A program made the translations under genes and the position numbers. A stretch of 64,000 nucleotides of DNA from Thermoplasmata archaeon (lineage in GTDB: Archaea; Thermoplasmatota; Thermoplasmata; Lutacidiplasmatales; UBA184), in contig JAGWLG010000006.1 in NCBI GenBank assembly GCA_028864975.1, forward strand, positions 62,001-126,000, read 5' to 3'. A model generated the notes under the pieces. It did no database searches. It had not been told where the DNA came from and worked only from the letters and a program-made list of their open reading frames with translations. Positions within the stretch are counted from its first letter, which is position 1. Each line of letters begins with the position of its first letter. Positions 24,697 to 32,727 of this stretch are shown piece after piece.

Positions 24697-27651
24697 CTAG
24701 TTCGGAGGGCCGTAGCCATCGTACGCTTCGGAGCCCGGAGCCCAGGTGGTGGGAGCAGGAGCAGCGTAGGGCGCGCTTTCATTGTACGCGCCAACGAAAC
24801 CCGAGGCCGGAGGCATCGAGGAGCGCCGACGGCGACGACGCCAGATTACGGCAGCGGCAACGCCTCCGGCGCCGATCATCGAGAGCGCCACCAGGTAGAT
24901 CCATCCGATACCTCCCAAAGTCCAGGACGACGACGAGCTCGAGGCTGGGGCGACGGTGATCCCGACGTTCGCCCTCGCGCGCTCCCCGAAGCTGTCGCGG
25001 ACCTCGACCTGCACGACGAAGCTCCCGGTCGTGGCGTAGCTGTGGGAAGCCGTAGGGCCGGTGGTGGTCAGCGCCTGCCCGTCCCCAAAGGTCCAGGCAT
25101 AGGAGAGGTAGGCTCCGCTTCCTCCCGAGGCCGAGGCGACCAACGCGACCGTCTCGCCCACCGACACACTCGTGGACGGAGAGACGGAGACGGTCACCGT
25201 CAGGGCGGGAACCCCCACGGGGCCGAGCACATCTACCGCGACCGGGGAGGAGGTCGAGACGTTCCCCCGCGAATCGGTCACGGTTACGGTCGCGTTGAAG
25301 TGCCCCATGGTCGTGAACACGTGGTCCACCACGCGAGAGGAGCCGCTCACGTTCACAATCGACCCGTCGCCAAAGGCGAACGAGAGCGTGCTGTAGATCT
25401 CCGAGCCGCCGGAGGGTGCGGCAGTGAAGGCGGCGGAGAGGGCTTCCGGCCCTGTCGAGACGTTCGTGCTGAGCGAGACGGCAAGGGGAGAGGGCGCGGA
25501 GACGTTGACCACGTCCGACCACACGGCCCGACCCGCGGGAAGTGCCGAGTCGTTCACCCAGGCTCGGATAATGTAGGACCCCGTCGCGGCGAAGCTGTCC
25601 GAGGCGGCGAAGGCACGTGAGCTTTGGGCCGAAGATGCGTAATGGCCATCACCGAACCGCACGGCGAAATGGAAGGGCGCGAGCCCCCCGGTCGCGTTGA
25701 GGTGCACCTGCACGTTGACGGGGACCACCCCCGCGGGCGGGGTTGCCGTTCCCGAGAGAGTGAGCGGCGGCACCGAGACGTGGACGACCACGGAGGAGGT
25801 GCCTCCCCCGGAGCGCGAATCGTTGACCCAGAGCCACGCCGTGTAGTTGCCCGGGATCGCGTAGATGTAGGTGGGGTCGCGAACCACGGCGCTCCCCCCG
25901 TCGCCGAACTTCCACACGAAGCTGTACGCGGGTACTCCCCCCGAGGCGGTCGCGTTGAAGGCGACGCTGAGCGGGGCGGGACCTGAGGTGGGTGTGGCGG
26001 TGGCGAGGACGCTGACGGGGGTCACGCCGAGCGTGATCGTAACGGAGGAGGTGACCCCCTTTGTGACGCTGGCGATCGCCGAGCCCGAACCCAGGGTCGG
26101 GTCCGAGGCGGTCGCCTGGTAGCTCCCGGGCACGAGGGCCGAGTAGAGGACCGTTCCGCTCGCCGAAGTACGAGATGGAAGGCCACCCACGCTCACGAAG
26201 GCGTTCGGGACGGCGGCGCCCGCTATGGTCTGGACCGATACCGAGAGGTTCCCATCCGCGTTGTTTACGAGGGGGACCTGTCCAAAGGTCGTGGTGAGGG
26301 CCTGGCCACCGCGGGCGTCGCCCCATACCGCCGCGGCCGTTCCCCAGGGCGTGATGATCGACCAGATGAAGTCGCCGGGCCAGAAGCTCGAACCCGTCCC
26401 CACGATGGCGTTCGAGAGCGGCCGCACCGCGCTCCACGTCGCCCCGTTGTCCGGGCTGTCGACCTCGTAGACGTTCCAACCGCTCGTCGAAACGGCCGCC
26501 CGGGTGTCCAGCCAGACCGCTTCGAGCTCCCCCGTGGAAGGGTCGCCCATGACCGTGGGGGTCTGGAAGTTCGTTCCCGAGGGCACGGTGCCCGAGAGGA
26601 GGACCGGAGAGGACCAGGTCGCCCCGAGGTCCGTGCTCTGGACGAACTCGACCCCGCTCGAGTCCACGTAGTCCAGGTCGAGGGTGGCGTGGGCCCCCCA
26701 CGCCACTTCCCAGGAGATGCCTGCATTCGAGCACCCCGAGGGAGAGCTCCCCTGGGTCCAGGAGTTGCCCGTGTTCGTCGAAACGGTCACGAAGCAGCCG
26801 GAGGCCCCGGTCGAGTCTCCCGCGTCGGCGACCGCCCAGAGGGTGTCGTTGTAGGCGAGGGCATTGATCGGGATGCCGTTAGCGCCCTGAACGTAGACGA
26901 TCTTGGGAGGGGCCATCCGCGAACCGCCCCAGACGGTGCCCATCCAGACGTTCCCGCTGGAGTCGTCCACCACCTGGAAGACGGTCCCGTTGGGCGTGGT
27001 CGAGAGCCAGTCCCGGTCGAGGAACTGTCCGCTCCCCGCGGCGGTGCACGGGATGTCGTTCAAGGGGCTTCCAGAATGGGTGCCGTTCCCCCACATCGGA
27101 ACGAGGCGGTCGTCCGAGGTGAACCCCGACCCGCAGGAGCCCGGGCTCGAACCGAACCCGAGCCATATCGTACCGTTAGGGGAGAGGCCCCCGCTCGTCA
27201 CGTCGTACTCGAAGGAGGAGCCCGCGATCGCGGGGATCAGGCTCGCCCCAAAGGTCGACCCGCTGTCGTTGGAGAAGGAGAACCCTGCGGGCCCGACCGG
27301 GTTCTGGGGCATCCCTTGTTCCTCCCAGTCGACCTCGAGGGTGCCGTATCGATTGACAGCCACCGTAGGCTCCCCCGCCGGCTGCGGGGCCACCCGGCTC
27401 ACCGCGATATTGGCCGGAAGGGAGGGGAGCGACCTTCCTGGGGCCAGCTCGTGCGAGAGGACCTCTCGGACGATCGTGGACGAGGCCACCCTCGGGCTCG
27501 GGGCGATCGAGTGGACCAGTCCGTGCACCGGGACGGCTGGGGGGGTCCCCCGGGCCATCGGCTCTCCCGCCCAGGAGCCCGCGACGAGGGAAGCGAGGAC
27601 CACAGCGCAGACGAGCTCACGGCCCCACCCACCCGTCCTAGGGTTCGACAT
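24697..27651 (-). CDS. Surface protein: sialidase-like repeats, four PKD domains, C-terminal anchor
   Basis: A 984-residue secreted, membrane-anchored protein. Signal peptide about 1-28 (ELVCAVVLASLVAGSWA). Residues ~60-480 form a BNR/sialidase-like propeller with four Asp-box motifs (SNDSGSTF, STNTGNSW, STDLGATW, SPDNGATW). Then comes a small Ig-like segment and four PKD domains marked by FGDGG, FGDGH, FGDGS and FGDGQ. A Ser-run linker leads to one membrane helix (about 915-936), an RRRRRR stop-transfer and a Tyr/Pro-rich cytosolic tail. Many N-x-S/T sites suggest glycosylation. Role: probably adhesion or glycan binding; enzyme activity is unproven. The frame extends upstream of the ATG at 27651 but the signal peptide fixes the start. 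Confidence 0.8.
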   Translation of the reverse strand: MSNPRTGGWGRELVCAVVLASLVAGSWAGEPMARGTPPAVPVHGLVHSIAPSPRVASSTIVREVLSHELAPGRSLPSLPANIAVSRVAPQPAGEPTVAVNRYGTLEVDWEEQGMPQNPVGPAGFSFSNDSGSTFGASLIPAIAGSSFEYDVTSGGLSPNGTIWLGFGSSPGSCGSGFTSDDRLVPMWGNGTHSGSPLNDIPCTAAGSGQFLDRDWLSTTPNGTVFQVVDDSSGNVWMGTVWGGSRMAPPKIVYVQGANGIPINALAYNDTLWAVADAGDSTGASGCFVTVSTNTGNSWTQGSSPSGCSNAGISWEVAWGAHATLDLDYVDSSGVEFVQSTDLGATWSSPVLLSGTVPSGTNFQTPTVMGDPSTGELEAVWLDTRAAVSTSGWNVYEVDSPDNGATWSAVRPLSNAIVGTGSSFWPGDFIWSIITPWGTAAAVWGDARGGQALTTTFGQVPLVNNADGNLSVSVQTIAGAAVPNAFVSVGGLPSRTSASGTVLYSALVPGSYQATASDPTLGSGSAIASVTKGVTSSVTITLGVTPVSVLATATPTSGPAPLSVAFNATASGGVPAYSFVWKFGDGGSAVVRDPTYIYAIPGNYTAWLWVNDSRSGGGTSSVVVHVSVPPLTLSGTATPPAGVVPVNVQVHLNATGGLAPFHFAVRFGDGHYASSAQSSRAFAASDSFAATGSYIIRAWVNDSALPAGRAVWSDVVNVSAPSPLAVSLSTNVSTGPEALSAAFTAAPSGGSEIYSTLSFAFGDGSIVNVSGSSRVVDHVFTTMGHFNATVTVTDSRGNVSTSSPVAVDVLGPVGVPALTVTVSVSPSTSVSVGETVALVASASGGSGAYLSYAWTFGDGQALTTTGPTASHSYATTGSFVVQVEVRDSFGERARANVGITVAPASSSSSSWTLGGIGWIYLVALSMIGAGGVAAAVIWRRRRRRSSMPPASGFVGAYNESAPYAAPAPTTWAPGSEAYDGYGPPN

Positions 27652-27879
27652 GCGGCGACCTAACACGGACCCGGTCCTCTCGTATTTCCGTCTATCGAAC
27701 GATGGGACGCCCTTCATTTCCCGCCGACCACCACCTCCGCGAAGGCGACCGTGGTCCGGGAGTCGAAGGGCCTTGCCCCTCGCCAAGCAGGACTTCACTA
27801 ATCCCTGGGAGGCGGGGGGGCGCAGAGGACTACGCCTCCACCCGGCCGCTTTTTGTGCCCCTCGGTCCACCTGGAGGCG

Positions 27880-28245
27880 ATGACGATCCCCCTCTCCGAC
27901 CTGCCGAAGGTGATCATCCTCGAGCCCGGGCGAGGGGTCCGGATGGACGTCAAGATGGAGACCTCCTCCTGCGAGATCGAAGTGCGGCTCGACAAGGAGG
28001 GACCGGGACGCAGCGTGGTGCTTATGCTGGGGCACAAGAACGGGCAGGTCGTCCAACGGGTCCGGGTCGCCGGCAGCTCCAAGGTCCTCTTCGACCCCGA
28101 ATCGCCGGGGGAGTACGTCTTCCTCCTCACGAACCCCATGTCGGAAGCCGCCGTGGTCCACTGGGAGGTGCGTCCGCTCGGCACGGCCGGCGCGGCTTCC
28201 CCGAAGCGCCCCGCCCGCAAGGAGTACGACCCCGCGTTCCGTTGA
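27880..28245 (+). CDS. Beta-sandwich protein, possibly GOLD-like
   Basis: A 121-residue soluble protein starting at ATG 27880 (GGAGG just upstream). It is almost all beta: PKVIILEPGRGVRMDVKME, RSVVLMLGHKNGQVV, and VLFDPESPGEYVFLLTNPM followed by AAVVHWEV. The last part (hydrophobic-x-x-Pro-x-x-Gly-x-Tyr-x-Phe...N) resembles the GOLD beta-sandwich of eukaryotic cargo receptors, which mediates protein-protein contact. That match is by eye only. No signal peptide. It is divergent from the sialidase/PKD gene. Confidence 0.5.
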   Translation: MTIPLSDLPKVIILEPGRGVRMDVKMETSSCEIEVRLDKEGPGRSVVLMLGHKNGQVVQRVRVAGSSKVLFDPESPGEYVFLLTNPMSEAAVVHWEVRPLGTAGAASPKRPARKEYDPAFR

Positions 28246-28259
28246 ACGGTGCGAAAGCG

Positions 28260-28889
28260 CTACCGTTCGCCTTCGAGCGAGGTCATGACGTCGCCGCGGG
28301 TGATGATCCCCACGAGGTGGCCACCGGCCATCACCGGCAAGCGCTGGACGTGCTTGACCAGCATCCACCGAAGGGCGGAGTCCAAGGACGCGTCTTCGGT
28401 GATGGTGACCGCCGGGGAGGTCATCGCCTCTTGGACCCGGAGCCGCTCCAACATCCCCCTCCACCGGGCCCGACGCACTTGCCGATCCTGCGAGGGAGCC
28501 TCGAGCACGTGGTCGATGATCTCCGAAGCAACGGAGAGCCCACCGTGTTCGGCCAGCGTGCGGAGGATGTCCTTCTCGCTCAGGACCCCCTCGAGATGCA
28601 CCCCCTTGACCACGGGGACGCCCGAGATCCCGTGATAGCGAAGCAGCCGGGCGACGGAGTCGAGGCGGGCATCCGTACCGGTGGTCACCAGGTTCGTGGT
28701 CATGACGTCGCGGACGATGGGAGAGCGCGCACGGCCGACCTCTTTCCCTTGACTGACCGGGATGGAGCCACGAGGAGGGGGCGCCGGAGCGGCCGACAGT
28801 CCCCTTGAGGGGGTGGGATGAGCGGGGACCGACCCGATGGGCGGAACCGGGATCGGCAGCGTGGCGCGGGCGGCGGTCTCAGCGGGCAT
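28260..28889 (-). CDS. CBS-domain pair protein
   Basis: A 209-residue cytosolic protein with two CBS domains: RDVMTTNLVTTGTDARLDSV... to VLSEKDILRTL (about 58-120), and VQEAMTSPAVTITEDASLD... to GIITRGDVMTSL (about 150-206). A CBS pair binds adenine nucleotides and senses energy state; no catalytic partner domain is present. The first 55 residues are Pro/Ala-rich and probably disordered, and the true start may be later than the ATG at 28889. It is divergent from the cyclophilin gene. Confidence 0.82.
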   Translation of the reverse strand: MPAETAARATLPIPVPPIGSVPAHPTPSRGLSAAPAPPPRGSIPVSQGKEVGRARSPIVRDVMTTNLVTTGTDARLDSVARLLRYHGISGVPVVKGVHLEGVLSEKDILRTLAEHGGLSVASEIIDHVLEAPSQDRQVRRARWRGMLERLRVQEAMTSPAVTITEDASLDSALRWMLVKHVQRLPVMAGGHLVGIITRGDVMTSLEGER

Positions 28890-29040
28890 GCTCTCCCACG
28901 GGGCGTTCGAGGCCCCGAAACTCCTCGAGAAGCAGATGCGCCGAGCGCGAGATAGCGCGGGCGTGTGGCGCGGTTGACAGGTGCGACGGGACGCGGACTT
29001 TAAACTCCCCCGGCGTTGGGCAGATCTGAGGCGTGAAGGC

Positions 29041-29508
29041 ATGGCGAACCCGCGCGTGACGATGGAAACGACGATGGGAACGATCGAGGCCGAGCTGTTC
29101 GTGGACAAGGCCCCGAAGACCGCGGCCAACTTCCGGACCCTCATCGAGAAGGGGTTCTACAACGGGCTCGGTTTCCACCGGGTCATTGACGGCTTCATGA
29201 TCCAGGGGGGTTGCCCCAAGGGGACGGGGACCGGCGGCCCCGGGTACAACATCCCCGACGAGTTCGGCCCTGGGCTCAAGCACGACGGCCCCGGGGTCCT
29301 CTCGATGGCCAATGCCGGGCCGAACACGGGGGGAAGCCAGTTCTTCATCACGCTCGCGGCAACCCCGTGGCTCGATGGCAAGCACGCCATCTTCGCCAAG
29401 GTGACCAAGGGGCTCGACGTGGTCCAGAAGATCGGCAAGACCCCCGTGGACGGCTCGGACCGACCTCGCACACCTGTGAAGATGAACAAGGTCACGGTCA
29501 GCGCGTAG
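29041..29508 (+). CDS. Cyclophilin-type peptidyl-prolyl isomerase
   Basis: A 155-residue single-domain cyclophilin that speeds cis/trans isomerisation of Xaa-Pro bonds during folding. Hallmarks: [36 protein letters not shown] (catalytic Arg in FHRV), [17 protein letters not shown], and the Trp of [14 protein letters not shown]. No signal peptide, so it is cytosolic. The ATG at 29041 is preceded by a TATA word (CTTTAAAC at 28998-29005). Confidence 0.95.
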   Translation: MANPRVTMETTMGTIEAELFVDKAPKTAANFRTLIEKGFYNGLGFHRVIDGFMIQGGCPKGTGTGGPGYNIPDEFGPGLKHDGPGVLSMANAGPNTGGSQFFITLAATPWLDGKHAIFAKVTKGLDVVQKIGKTPVDGSDRPRTPVKMNKVTVSA

Positions 29509-29525
29509 CGCGTACCCCCCGCTGG

Positions 29526-29834
29526 CTACAGCTCCTCCAAGAGCTTCCGCACCGCCTGCAGGTCCGCGTCGATCCGGCGGCAGGTCTCCTCCTCGTCCCC
29601 CAGTCGGAGGTCCGGCCGCTTCTCGTGGATCCAGCGGTAGACGCCCGGCCCGTCGAGGTCCTTCACCCATCGGAGCAGCGCCCACTTCGAGCTCTTCGCC
29701 AGCTTCCCGTAGCGCCCGAGCAGCTCGGAGACGCGGTCGCGCACCGAGATCTCCCCCTTCATCCAGGCGTCGAGCCGGGCCTGGTCGAGCTCCCGAACCC
29801 AGCCCTGGAGGATGCGCTCGCTGCCTCCGGGCAT
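29526..29834 (-). CDS. Small helical protein of unknown function, 102 residues
   Basis: A charged, helical 102-residue protein (MPGGSERILQGWVRELDQAR...). Three or four amphipathic helices include WMKGEISVRDRVSELLGRYG and SKWALLRWVKDLDG; it ends RIDADLQAVRKLLEEL. It converges with the cyclophilin gene 17 bases away. Codon and amino-acid pattern look coding; no family recognised. Confidence 0.5.
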   Translation of the reverse strand: MPGGSERILQGWVRELDQARLDAWMKGEISVRDRVSELLGRYGKLAKSSKWALLRWVKDLDGPGVYRWIHEKRPDLRLGDEEETCRRIDADLQAVRKLLEEL

Positions 29835-29918
29835 GCCGGGACCTCTGGAGGGCCGGCTCTTGAGCGTTCGCCTGACCGGTGCGGGGAGCGTGAAATACTG
29901 TCCTCACGTCCGCCGACC

Positions 29919-30359
29919 ATGCCCCAGCAAGGAGAGAACGCCCCCGAGTTCAGCGCGAAGGACAGCGACGGCAGGGACTTCCGACTCACCGATTTCCGAG
30001 GCAAGCAGCGCGTGGTTCTCTACTTCTTCCCGGCGTGCTTCACCCCTGGATGCGATATCGAGGCGGGGAAGTTCCGGGACGAGTTCCCCCGGTTCCAGGG
30101 AAAGGACGTGCAGGTGATCGGCGTCTCGAACGACGCACCGGACGTGGCCAAGAGGTTCCGTGAGCACTTCCGTCTCCCCTTCCCCGTCCTTCCCGACCCC
30201 GAAGGGAAGGTCATTGGGCTCTATGGGGTGGCGGGCATGGGAGGGCGCGCGCGGCGCGTCTCGTTCCTGATCGGTACTGACGGGAAGATCGAGGAGGTCG
30301 TCGACAGTCGGCTCCCCGGGCCGCACATCGAGAAGCACCTTCGCCTCGTCGGAGGCTGA
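29919..30359 (+). CDS. bcp: Peroxiredoxin, Bcp/PrxQ type
   Basis: A thiol peroxidase of 146 residues that reduces hydroperoxides. The active site FFPACFTPGCDIEAGKFRDE holds the peroxidatic Cys in TPGC, with a second Cys four residues before it. In PrxQ enzymes the resolving Cys lies five residues after the peroxidatic one; that position is Gly here, so resolution may use the preceding Cys or a partner protein. The remaining thioredoxin-fold landmarks (VIGVSNDAPD, FPVLPDPEGKV, RRVSFLIGTDGKI) are intact. ATG at 29919, with the TATA-like AAATACTG about 25 bases upstream. Confidence 0.9.
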   Translation: MPQQGENAPEFSAKDSDGRDFRLTDFRGKQRVVLYFFPACFTPGCDIEAGKFRDEFPRFQGKDVQVIGVSNDAPDVAKRFREHFRLPFPVLPDPEGKVIGLYGVAGMGGRARRVSFLIGTDGKIEEVVDSRLPGPHIEKHLRLVGG

Positions 30360-30380
30360 GGGCGCGCGGCCACGCCCCGG

Positions 30381-31001
30381 CTAAAGGTGGAAGGGCGCCC
30401 CGCACTGGGGGCAGGCCTTGGCCGTAACGTCGACCAGGCTGCCGCAGTACTTGCAGGGGATCCTGACGATCTCCCGGACGACCTCACGCACCACGGTCAC
30501 GGGCCCGTCGTGCCCGGTCATCGAATGGCCTCCGCCGCGGGGCAGGATCGGGGCGATCCGAGCGAGGGCGTTCTCCTTCGCACGGTAGACCTGCTGGAAG
30601 ACCGTGCTCGGGTCGTCCACGTAGTAGCTGAAGCTCCCGACACAGACCGCACGGAGGCCGTTCGGCTCTTCGCGCAGGTCGAGCAGGCCGGAGGTCAGGT
30701 AGTAGTCCCGAACAAAGTCGACCTCGCTCTCCGGATCGATGAAGTAGGTGGCGTTCGGGTCCTTCCCGAGGATCAGGACCTTCCGGCGGGCAAAGCAACA
30801 CCCTCGGGCGGTCACGATGAGGAGGCCGGGCTGGAACACGGCGTGGCCCTGCAGGTCCCCCCGGCGGGCCTGGTACATCCCCACTAGCACGTCCTCCCCT
30901 CGGGAGAACTCCCCCTGAAGGTCCCCGACGCTCTTCTCGGTCCCCAGAGGCAAGAAATCCGAGCGGTCGTCGTTGACGCCGGGGTGAGCCACCAGCCGCA
31001 T
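30381..31001 (-). CDS. PH-like domain protein with C-terminal zinc ribbon
   Basis: A 206-residue cytosolic protein and last gene of the Ras-like GTPase operon. Residues ~30-150 are beta-rich (EDVLVGMYQARRGDLQGHA, GLLIVTARGCCFARRKV) and resemble a bacterial-type PH domain; that reading is by pattern and could be wrong. The last 30 residues are a zinc ribbon, IPCKYCGSLVDV then KACPQCGAPF (two CxxC pairs). It starts 18 bases after the GTPase stop. A PH-like plus zinc-ribbon adaptor could be a partner or effector of the GTPase (inference). Confidence 0.6.
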   Translation of the reverse strand: MRLVAHPGVNDDRSDFLPLGTEKSVGDLQGEFSRGEDVLVGMYQARRGDLQGHAVFQPGLLIVTARGCCFARRKVLILGKDPNATYFIDPESEVDFVRDYYLTSGLLDLREEPNGLRAVCVGSFSYYVDDPSTVFQQVYRAKENALARIAPILPRGGGHSMTGHDGPVTVVREVVREIVRIPCKYCGSLVDVTAKACPQCGAPFHL

Positions 31002-31018
31002 CCGATCCTTCCCGAGAC

Positions 31019-31618
31019 CTAGGAGAGGTGGCCCTTCTTCTGGGCGATGCTCCGCGCGAGGGAACCGAAGGCATCCCCCACCTGGTCACCGGTCTTGGCG
31101 CTGGTCTGGAAGATCGGGCTCTCCCCGAAGGCCCCGGAGGACATGCCCCGGAGCTTCTGGCGTACCTCCTCGAGGGTGAAGGTCGCAGGGAGGTCGCTCT
31201 TGTTGACGACGAACACGGCAGGGAAGTTCCCGAGCACCTCCTCCGCCGACCTCAGCCAGCCCGAGAGGGAGTCCAGGGTCTCGGATCGCGTGCCGTCGCA
31301 CACCAGGAGGACCCCGTCGGCCTCCTGGTAGTACGCGGTGTAGATCGAGTCGAACCGCTCCTGCCCGATGATGTCCCAGATCTGGAGCCGGACCTCAAGA
31401 GGGCCCTTCGGCGTCTCGAGCTTCTCGACACGGGCCGTAACGTTCGTCCCCAGCGTCTCGACGTAGTGGGGGTCGAACATCGAGAAGACGTACTGCGAGA
31501 TCAGGCTCGTCTTGCCCACGGCGCCGTCGCCCAGGAGGATCAGCTTGGCCATGACGCGACGGGGCTTCCCGCCGGTGCCTGTCGACCCGCGCGTCGCCCC
31601 CCCCTTCCCCTGGGCCAT
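31019..31618 (-). CDS. Ras-superfamily small GTPase
   Basis: A 199-residue GTPase with every G motif: G1 GDGAVGKTS (30-38), G2 Thr in VETLGTN (~55), G3 WDIIGQERF (Asp82, Gln86 as the catalytic Gln), G4 NKSD (139-142) and G5 TSAK (172-175). The order and spacing match Rab/Ras/Roc-like proteins rather than translation GTPases. An N-terminal Gly/Arg-rich extension of 22 residues precedes the domain; ATG at 31618 has GAGGGG upstream, and the internal ATG at 31552 is the alternative. No C-terminal lipidation Cys. It is the middle gene of a three-gene operon with a V4R/DUF835 protein and a PH-like/zinc-ribbon protein. Confidence 0.9.
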   Translation of the reverse strand: MAQGKGGATRGSTGTGGKPRRVMAKLILLGDGAVGKTSLISQYVFSMFDPHYVETLGTNVTARVEKLETPKGPLEVRLQIWDIIGQERFDSIYTAYYQEADGVLLVCDGTRSETLDSLSGWLRSAEEVLGNFPAVFVVNKSDLPATFTLEEVRQKLRGMSSGAFGESPIFQTSAKTGDQVGDAFGSLARSIAQKKGHLS

Positions 31619-31640
31619 GAGGTCCCCTCACCGCTGCGAC

Positions 31641-32660
31641 CTACGGGGGGCTATAGACCTTGAGCGTGCGCAGGAGCAACGCCCGGTCACCGGAGCCGAT
31701 GCCCCCGGAGGGCGTGCAGGCGAAGAGTGCCCCCTTGCCCTCGGCGAGGAGCTCCCCGATGATCGAGAGGAAGTTCCGCGTCGGCTCCACCCCATTGGCC
31801 GAGAGCAACATGGGGAGGTCCGAGAGAAGCACGACCCCGCTGGGGACGCGCTTGATGAACTCGTCGACCGTGTTGAGCATCGCCGGAAGGTTCCCGGCCT
31901 CGAGCGAAAGCAACCCTAGGCCCTCCCCCTGGACCAGGTCGTAGACCCGCACGTGGGAGAGGTCGCGGCGGGAGCGGAGCTCCTTGCCGTGCTCGGCGGT
32001 GATCGCGAGGCCCCCGCGGCGACGAGCTTCGCTCGCGAACAACGTGAGGGCGTCCACCCCGCCACCCGACTCGAGAAGGAGGGCCCCGGACAGGACGTGG
32101 GTCCCGCGACCCTTGGGCGCTTCGACGGGTACCCCGGGTCCGGGCAGTGGCGCGACCCCCCCCTCGGTGGGCGTGGCGGCGAGGATCCAGCGCAACTCCA
32201 GCACGGCCCGGTCGGGTCCGTCACTCTCGGCGAGCAGCTTTCCCACGACCCGCCGCTGGAGCAGTTCGGAGACCGCGCCCACCAGGAAACCGCGGGTGAA
32301 CTCCATTCGTGTCTCCCGCGAGGCCCCGCTCGCGGCCTCCGCGACCCTGGAGAGCTCGAGAAGGAGGTGGTCATCCCCGGACTCGCGGGTCTTGATCTTG
32401 GCCAGCCCGATCTGAGCGGACATCGCCGGGATGACCTCGCCCAGCTCCTTCGCGTCCCGCACCTCGACCTGGCTCTGAAGGACCTGCCCCGCCCCGCAGC
32501 GTGCGCCGAAGGCCTGGACCACCTCCGCGACCTTGTCCTCGCGAAGGTAGAGACGAAGCGTGTTCTTGAGGAAAGCGAGGTCGCGGCTCGGTAGCGCGAG
32601 ATAGTTCGCCCGGACGGGCCCCTTCTCCCCGGCTGGCACCACGCCCACGACCGACCTCAC
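31641..32660 (-). CDS. V4R-like / DUF835 two-domain protein
   Basis: First gene of the GTPase operon, 339 residues, GTG start at 32660 with GGGGAGG upstream. The N-terminal part (15-155: YLALPSRDLAFLKNTLRLY... FTRGFLVGAVSELLQRRVVG) resembles the V4R domain, which binds small hydrophobic molecules or regulators. The C-terminal part (190-335: GLAITAEHGKELRSRRDL... GVVLLSDLPMLLSANGV... LLLRTLKVYSPP) fits DUF835, common in Thermoplasmata and methanogens, often beside sensory domains. It is probably a signal-input component acting with the small GTPase. No membrane segment. Confidence 0.65.
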   Translation of the reverse strand: MRSVVGVVPAGEKGPVRANYLALPSRDLAFLKNTLRLYLREDKVAEVVQAFGARCGAGQVLQSQVEVRDAKELGEVIPAMSAQIGLAKIKTRESGDDHLLLELSRVAEAASGASRETRMEFTRGFLVGAVSELLQRRVVGKLLAESDGPDRAVLELRWILAATPTEGGVAPLPGPGVPVEAPKGRGTHVLSGALLLESGGGVDALTLFASEARRRGGLAITAEHGKELRSRRDLSHVRVYDLVQGEGLGLLSLEAGNLPAMLNTVDEFIKRVPSGVVLLSDLPMLLSANGVEPTRNFLSIIGELLAEGKGALFACTPSGGIGSGDRALLLRTLKVYSPP

Positions 32661-32727
32661 CTCCCCATCGAGCCCCGCACCTCAGATGAAAGTATCGCGC
32701 CCGCCCCGAGCGCCCCCGGGCTCGTGG

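Noticed and set aside
27652..28464. Extension of the sialidase/PKD protein upstream of its signal peptide
   Set aside because: A signal peptide must be N-terminal; the upstream frame is low-complexity and lies opposite the GOLD-like gene.
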